A stretch of DNA of 64,000 nucleotides from NCBI RefSeq assembly GCF_017848315.1, contig NZ_JAFKEC010000019.1:19852-83851 (forward strand), in the 5' to 3' direction. The notes under the pieces were generated by a model that saw nothing but the letters and a program-made list of their open reading frames with translations, made no database searches and had not been told where the DNA came from. The translations under genes and the position numbers were made by a program. This stretch comes from Pseudomonas palmensis (GTDB lineage: Bacteria; Pseudomonadota; Gammaproteobacteria; Pseudomonadales; Pseudomonadaceae). Shown piece by piece: positions 48,291 through 64,000 of the stretch. The stretch's first letter is position 1. Each line of letters opens with the position of its first letter.

Positions 48291-48830
48291 TCAGGCCACC
48301 TCACCCCGCGCCAGCGACACCTTGCGGCAATGCACCAGCGCATCGCGAATCATGAAGTTCACCAGGGTCGGCGACACGCCCAGCTCCTTGGCGATGTCCT
48401 TCTGCGGCACGCCATGCAGGCGGTACATCTCGAACGCATAGCGGGTGCGCTGCGGCAGCTCGCTCAGCGCATCGGCAATGTGCTCAAGCGTCGCGAAATT
48501 GATGTGCGTGGCTTCGGGCGAGGCACCATGGATGACCACATTCAGACCTTCCTCTTCGCTGCCGGAATACTTCAGCTCCATCGCCTGCTTGCGGTAATGG
48601 TCGATGGCCAGGTTGCGCACGATCTGGAACAGGTAGCTCAACTGCGCCTTGAACGACGAGGTGATCTGCGGGGCTGCACTGAGCCGGAAGAAAGCGTCCT
48701 GCACGACATCCTCGGCGCGTGAGCGACACCCGGTGATCCGGGCGGCAATTTTCACCAGAATGCTGCGATTGTCGACGAACGCTTGGAGTAACGGTGAATC
48801 GCACTTACTTGTGGACAGTTGTTCCGCCAT
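48291..48830 (-). CDS. pvdS: Iron-starvation sigma factor PvdS (PfrI)
   Basis: Extracytoplasmic-function sigma factor that directs RNA polymerase to pyoverdine genes under iron limitation. The 179-residue product has sigma region 2 (AAARITGCRSRAEDVVQDAFFRL, FKAQLSYLFQIVRNLAIDHYR) and region 4 (YRLHGVPQKDIAKELGVSPTLVNFMIRDAL). It starts MAEQLSTSKCDSPLLQAFVDNRS, which closely matches PvdS. An upstream extension of the frame lacks homology. A good Fur box lies 80 bases upstream of the ATG, so transcription should be iron-repressed. Predicted target promoters occur at the neighbouring GNAT gene and pvdL. Confidence 0.96.
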   Translation of the reverse strand: MAEQLSTSKCDSPLLQAFVDNRSILVKIAARITGCRSRAEDVVQDAFFRLSAAPQITSSFKAQLSYLFQIVRNLAIDHYRKQAMELKYSGSEEEGLNVVIHGASPEATHINFATLEHIADALSELPQRTRYAFEMYRLHGVPQKDIAKELGVSPTLVNFMIRDALVHCRKVSLARGEVA

Positions 48831-48909
48831 GGAAATTTCACCTTGTTCTCGAAGAGGGAAGCGAAGCACTCCGCGAGGAGATGCTTCCTACGACGTGCGA
48901 CAAGCTATT

Positions 48910-48928
48910 CTTAATGATAATTATTGTC
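48910..48928. promoter_or_regulatory. Fur box upstream of pvdS
   Basis: CTTAATGATAATTATTGTC matches 15 of 19 positions of the Fur consensus GATAATGATAATCATTATC. It lies 80 bases before the pvdS ATG in the 329-base pvdS-pvdL gap. Confidence 0.8.
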
Positions 48929-49024
48929 AAATGCGAAAAGTAATACTTCAAACTGTTTTTTGGTTCTAAGCACCACCCCGTGATCCGCTTCGAAAATCAC
49001 CTGTCGCCGCGCCACAGTGGCGCC

Positions 49025-49048
49025 TAATTATTTCACCCGTTCATCCGT
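49025..49048 (+). promoter_or_regulatory. PvdS-type promoter for pvdL
   Basis: TAATT (one change from TAAAT), exactly 16 bases, then CGT at 49046-49048, 112 bases before the pvdL ATG. A perfect palindrome GCGCCAC-A-GTGGCGC (49009-49023) ends one base before the -35 element. The remaining gap up to pvdL holds nothing else that I can name. Confidence 0.65.
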
Positions 49049-49159
49049 TCCCCTGTGTACATCCTCGGCCCCTGAAGGGCGTGTGCCGGTGCCCGAACAC
49101 CCGGCTCCCTGCGCCCCGCGATGCCGATTTTCACGTACAGACACTGGCAGGAACTTTCC

Positions 49160-62110
<12,951 letters not shown>

Positions 62111-62155
62111 GCAGCCGAGCGGGGCATTTTGGTTTAGCATCCATGCTTCGCTCAT

Positions 62156-62181
62156 GCGCGCCAGCCTTCGGGCTGGCGCGC
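62156..62181 (+). terminator. Hairpin after pvdL
   Basis: An 11-bp perfect stem GCGCGCCAGCC/GGCTGGCGCGC around a TTCG tetraloop, 46 bases past the pvdL stop, followed by a weak T-rich stretch. It argues that the next gene starts at 62211 rather than at the in-frame ATG inside this stem. Confidence 0.6.
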
Positions 62182-62210
62182 TGCTGTTCATCTGCACACG
62201 GTCGGTATCG

Positions 62211-63644
62211 ATGCGCCTTTTCCCTGCTTTGTTTCGTGGTTGTTCCTGTCTGTCGCTGCTGGCGGCCCTCTTGTTGCTGTGCCTGCCGGGCATCGCCAGC
62301 GCCGCCGAGGTCGATGGCGCGCGCATGGGCCTGCTGTGGGGCGTGCCGTTTGCCGGCATCCTGCTGAGCATCGCCTTGCTGCCCATCGTGGCCGCACCGC
62401 TGTGGCATCACCATTTCGGCAAGATCACCCTGGGCTGGACGCTGCTGTTCGCGCTGCCGTTCTGCTTTGCCTTCGGCTGGCACGCCAGCCTGGGGCTGGG
62501 CGTGCACGTACTGCTGGCCGAGTACCTGCCGTTCATCATCCTGCTGTTTGCGCTGTTCACCATTTCGGGCGGGATCGTGGTGGAGGGCAACCTGCATGGC
62601 TCGCCGTGGCTCAACACGCGGTTGCTGGCGCTGGGGGCGGTGCTGGCCTCGGTGATGGGCACCACGGGGGCGGCGATGCTGCTGATCCGCCCGCTGCTGC
62701 GTGCCAACGACAACCGCAAGCACACCGCGCACGTGGTGGTGTTCTTCATCTTTCTGGTGGCCAACGTCGGCGGCGGCCTGACCCCGTTGGGCGACCCGCC
62801 GTTGTTCCTGGGTTTTCTCAAGGGTGTGAGCTTTGCCTGGACCCTGCAGCACATGGCCTTGCCGGTGGTGCTGCTGGCGGTGCCGTTGCTGGGCGTGTTC
62901 TACCTGATCGACCGCTACTACTATCGCCGCGAAAACGAGATGCTGGCCGAAGACCCGACGCCGGATGCGCCGTTGCGCCTGCTGGGCAAGCGCAACTTCC
63001 TGCTGTTGGCGGGCGTGGTGCTGGCGGTGTTGATGTCGGGCCTCTGGAAGCCGGGGATTGGCGTCGAGCTGATGGGCACTCGGGTCGAGGTGCAGAACCT
63101 GTTGCGTGACGGCCTGCTGGTGGTACTGGCCTTGCTGTCGTTGTGGTTCACCCCGCGCGGCCTGCGGGTTGCCAACGAGTTCGACTGGGGGCCGATCGTC
63201 GAGGTGGCCAAGTTGTTTGCGGGCATCTTTCTCACCATTGCCCCGGTGATTGCGATATTGCGGGCCGGCAGTGACGGCCAGTTGGCGTGGTTGGTGGCGA
63301 GCGTGAGTGGTGCGCAGGGCGAGCCGATCGACAGCATGTACTTCTGGTTGAGCGGGACCTTGTCGAGCTTCCTGGACAATGCGCCGACCTATTTGTTGTT
63401 CTTCAACATGGCGGCTGGGGATGCGCAGGTGTTGATGGAGCGCATGCCGCAGACCTTGCTGGCGATCTCCATGGGTTCGGTGTTCATGGGGGCGATGACC
63501 TACATTGGCAACGCGCCGAACTTCATGGTCAAGGCGATAGCCGAGCAGCGCGGGGTGAAGATGCCGAGCTTCTTCGGGTACATGGCGTGGTCGTGTGCGG
63601 TGCTGTTGCCGTTGCTGGTGGTGTTGACGCTGGTGATGCTGTAG
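62211..63644 (+). CDS. Sodium:proton antiporter, NhaD-type (ion transporter superfamily)
   Basis: A 477-residue inner-membrane protein with about 12 hydrophobic segments. It begins with a cleavable signal-like helix (CLSLLAALLLLCLPGIASA) and has the NhaD/ArsB-superfamily motifs LFTISGGIVVEGNLHGSPW, GTTGAAMLLIRPLLRAN, FLVANVGGGLTPLGDPPLFLGF and FLDNAPTYLLFFNMA. It likely exchanges Na+ for H+. The ATG at 62211 is preferred; an upstream in-frame ATG (62154) lies at the pvdL terminator hairpin. It is a single gene without obvious partners and unrelated to pyoverdine. Confidence 0.87.
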   Translation: MRLFPALFRGCSCLSLLAALLLLCLPGIASAAEVDGARMGLLWGVPFAGILLSIALLPIVAAPLWHHHFGKITLGWTLLFALPFCFAFGWHASLGLGVHVLLAEYLPFIILLFALFTISGGIVVEGNLHGSPWLNTRLLALGAVLASVMGTTGAAMLLIRPLLRANDNRKHTAHVVVFFIFLVANVGGGLTPLGDPPLFLGFLKGVSFAWTLQHMALPVVLLAVPLLGVFYLIDRYYYRRENEMLAEDPTPDAPLRLLGKRNFLLLAGVVLAVLMSGLWKPGIGVELMGTRVEVQNLLRDGLLVVLALLSLWFTPRGLRVANEFDWGPIVEVAKLFAGIFLTIAPVIAILRAGSDGQLAWLVASVSGAQGEPIDSMYFWLSGTLSSFLDNAPTYLLFFNMAAGDAQVLMERMPQTLLAISMGSVFMGAMTYIGNAPNFMVKAIAEQRGVKMPSFFGYMAWSCAVLLPLLVVLTLVML

Positions 63645-63665
63645 CGCCACCCCAACCCCCAAAGG

Positions 63666-64000
63666 CCATGGTGCGTTGCAACCGTTGTAGGAGCCGGCCT
63701 TGCCGGCGAAGTGCCGCGCGGGCGGCGCTCGATCCTGAGGGCGCTGCAAGGGTGTCGACTGGCCCATGATGGCCCCACTGCGATCTTCGGCCGAACAAAC
63801 AAGGCTGACAACACCGATCCCACAGGCCATGGCACGTTGCAGCAAATGTAGGAGCCGGCCTTGCCGGCGAAGCGCCGCGCGGGCGGCGCTCGATCCTGAG
63901 GGCGCTGCAAGGGTGTCGACTGGCCCATGATGGCCCCACTGCGATCTTCGGCCGAACAAACAAGGCTGACAACACCGATCCCACAGGCCATGGCACGTTG
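63666..64000. repeat. 161-bp tandem repeat with embedded REP, continuing past the window
   Basis: Two full units (starting at CCATGG 63666 and 63827) and the start of a third (63988) repeat at a period of exactly 161 bases. Apart from the first 25 bases of each unit, the copies differ at very few positions. Each carries a REP core (TAGGAGCCGGCCTTGCCGGC at about 63688 and 63849) and a conserved segment GGCCCATGATGGCCCC. No credible gene is present; frames that span the repeat are artefacts. Confidence 0.9.

Noticed and set aside
49009..49023. Palindrome GCGCCAC-A-GTGGCGC as a Fur or ANR site
   Set aside because: It matches neither consensus. It is kept only as an unexplained palindrome next to the pvdL promoter.
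63666..64000. CRISPR-like array at the right edge
   Set aside because: The repeats are 161 bases with no short spacer pattern and no cas genes; they are tandem repeats containing REPs.

Overview
The window is chromosomal DNA of a high-GC fluorescent Pseudomonas, most like the P. putida group. Three things support this: the gene order smc-zipA-ligA, dnaX-ybaB-recR, apt-anr-hemN-ccoSIHG, and two tandem ccoNOQP operons; a PvdS/PvdL pyoverdine locus; and REP elements of the type seen in P. putida (core GCCGGCCTTGCCGGC). I saw no tRNA, rRNA, transposase, integrase or CRISPR array. The left edge cuts smc and the right edge cuts a 161-bp tandem repeat.

Layout. 1-8.5 kb: smc (5' truncated), zipA, ligA, a zinc-ribbon metallopeptidase and the 4.5S SRP RNA. 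8.6-9.6 kb: two divergently transcribed, mutually related small proteins of unknown function separated by an AT-rich gap. 9.7-24.6 kb: one compact minus-strand operon, wssABCDEFGHI, for acetylated cellulose. It holds the synthase WssB/C, the endoglucanase WssD, the outer-membrane exporter WssE, the MinD-like WssA, and an alginate-like O-acetylation set WssF-I. Most of its junctions are stop/start overlaps. 25-28.3 kb: dnaX, ybaB, recR. 28.3-44.4 kb: a microaerobic respiration block with apt, the oxygen-sensing regulator anr, a coiled-coil hypothetical gene, hemN, a TauE/SafE-like membrane protein, ccoS, ccoI, ccoH, ccoG and two complete cbb3 oxidase operons. ANR boxes lie upstream of hemN and ccoN2, and a weaker one lies upstream of ccoG, so the regulator and several likely targets sit together.

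44.4-48.1 kb: an alpha/beta hydrolase, ppnP, a 3'-5' exonuclease, a periplasmic solute-binding protein and a siderophore-type GNAT acyltransferase. 48.3-62.1 kb: the iron-starvation sigma factor pvdS behind a Fur box, and the 4316-residue NRPS pvdL that starts the pyoverdine chromophore peptide. PvdS-type promoters (TAAAT/TAATT, 16 bases, CGT) precede both the GNAT gene and pvdL, so the Fur-PvdS-biosynthesis cascade can be read from the sequence. 62.2-63.6 kb: a sodium:proton antiporter of the NhaD type, followed by 161-bp tandem repeats that each carry a REP.

Perfect or near-perfect inverted REP pairs sit at the convergent gene ends recR/apt, hydrolase/ppnP and GNAT/pvdS. One such pair is inside the ccoGHIS cluster. 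Most of the window is well-known Pseudomonas biology. The least explained parts are the divergent small-protein pair next to the SRP RNA gene, the structured wssA-dnaX intergenic region, and the REP-bearing tandem repeat at the right edge.
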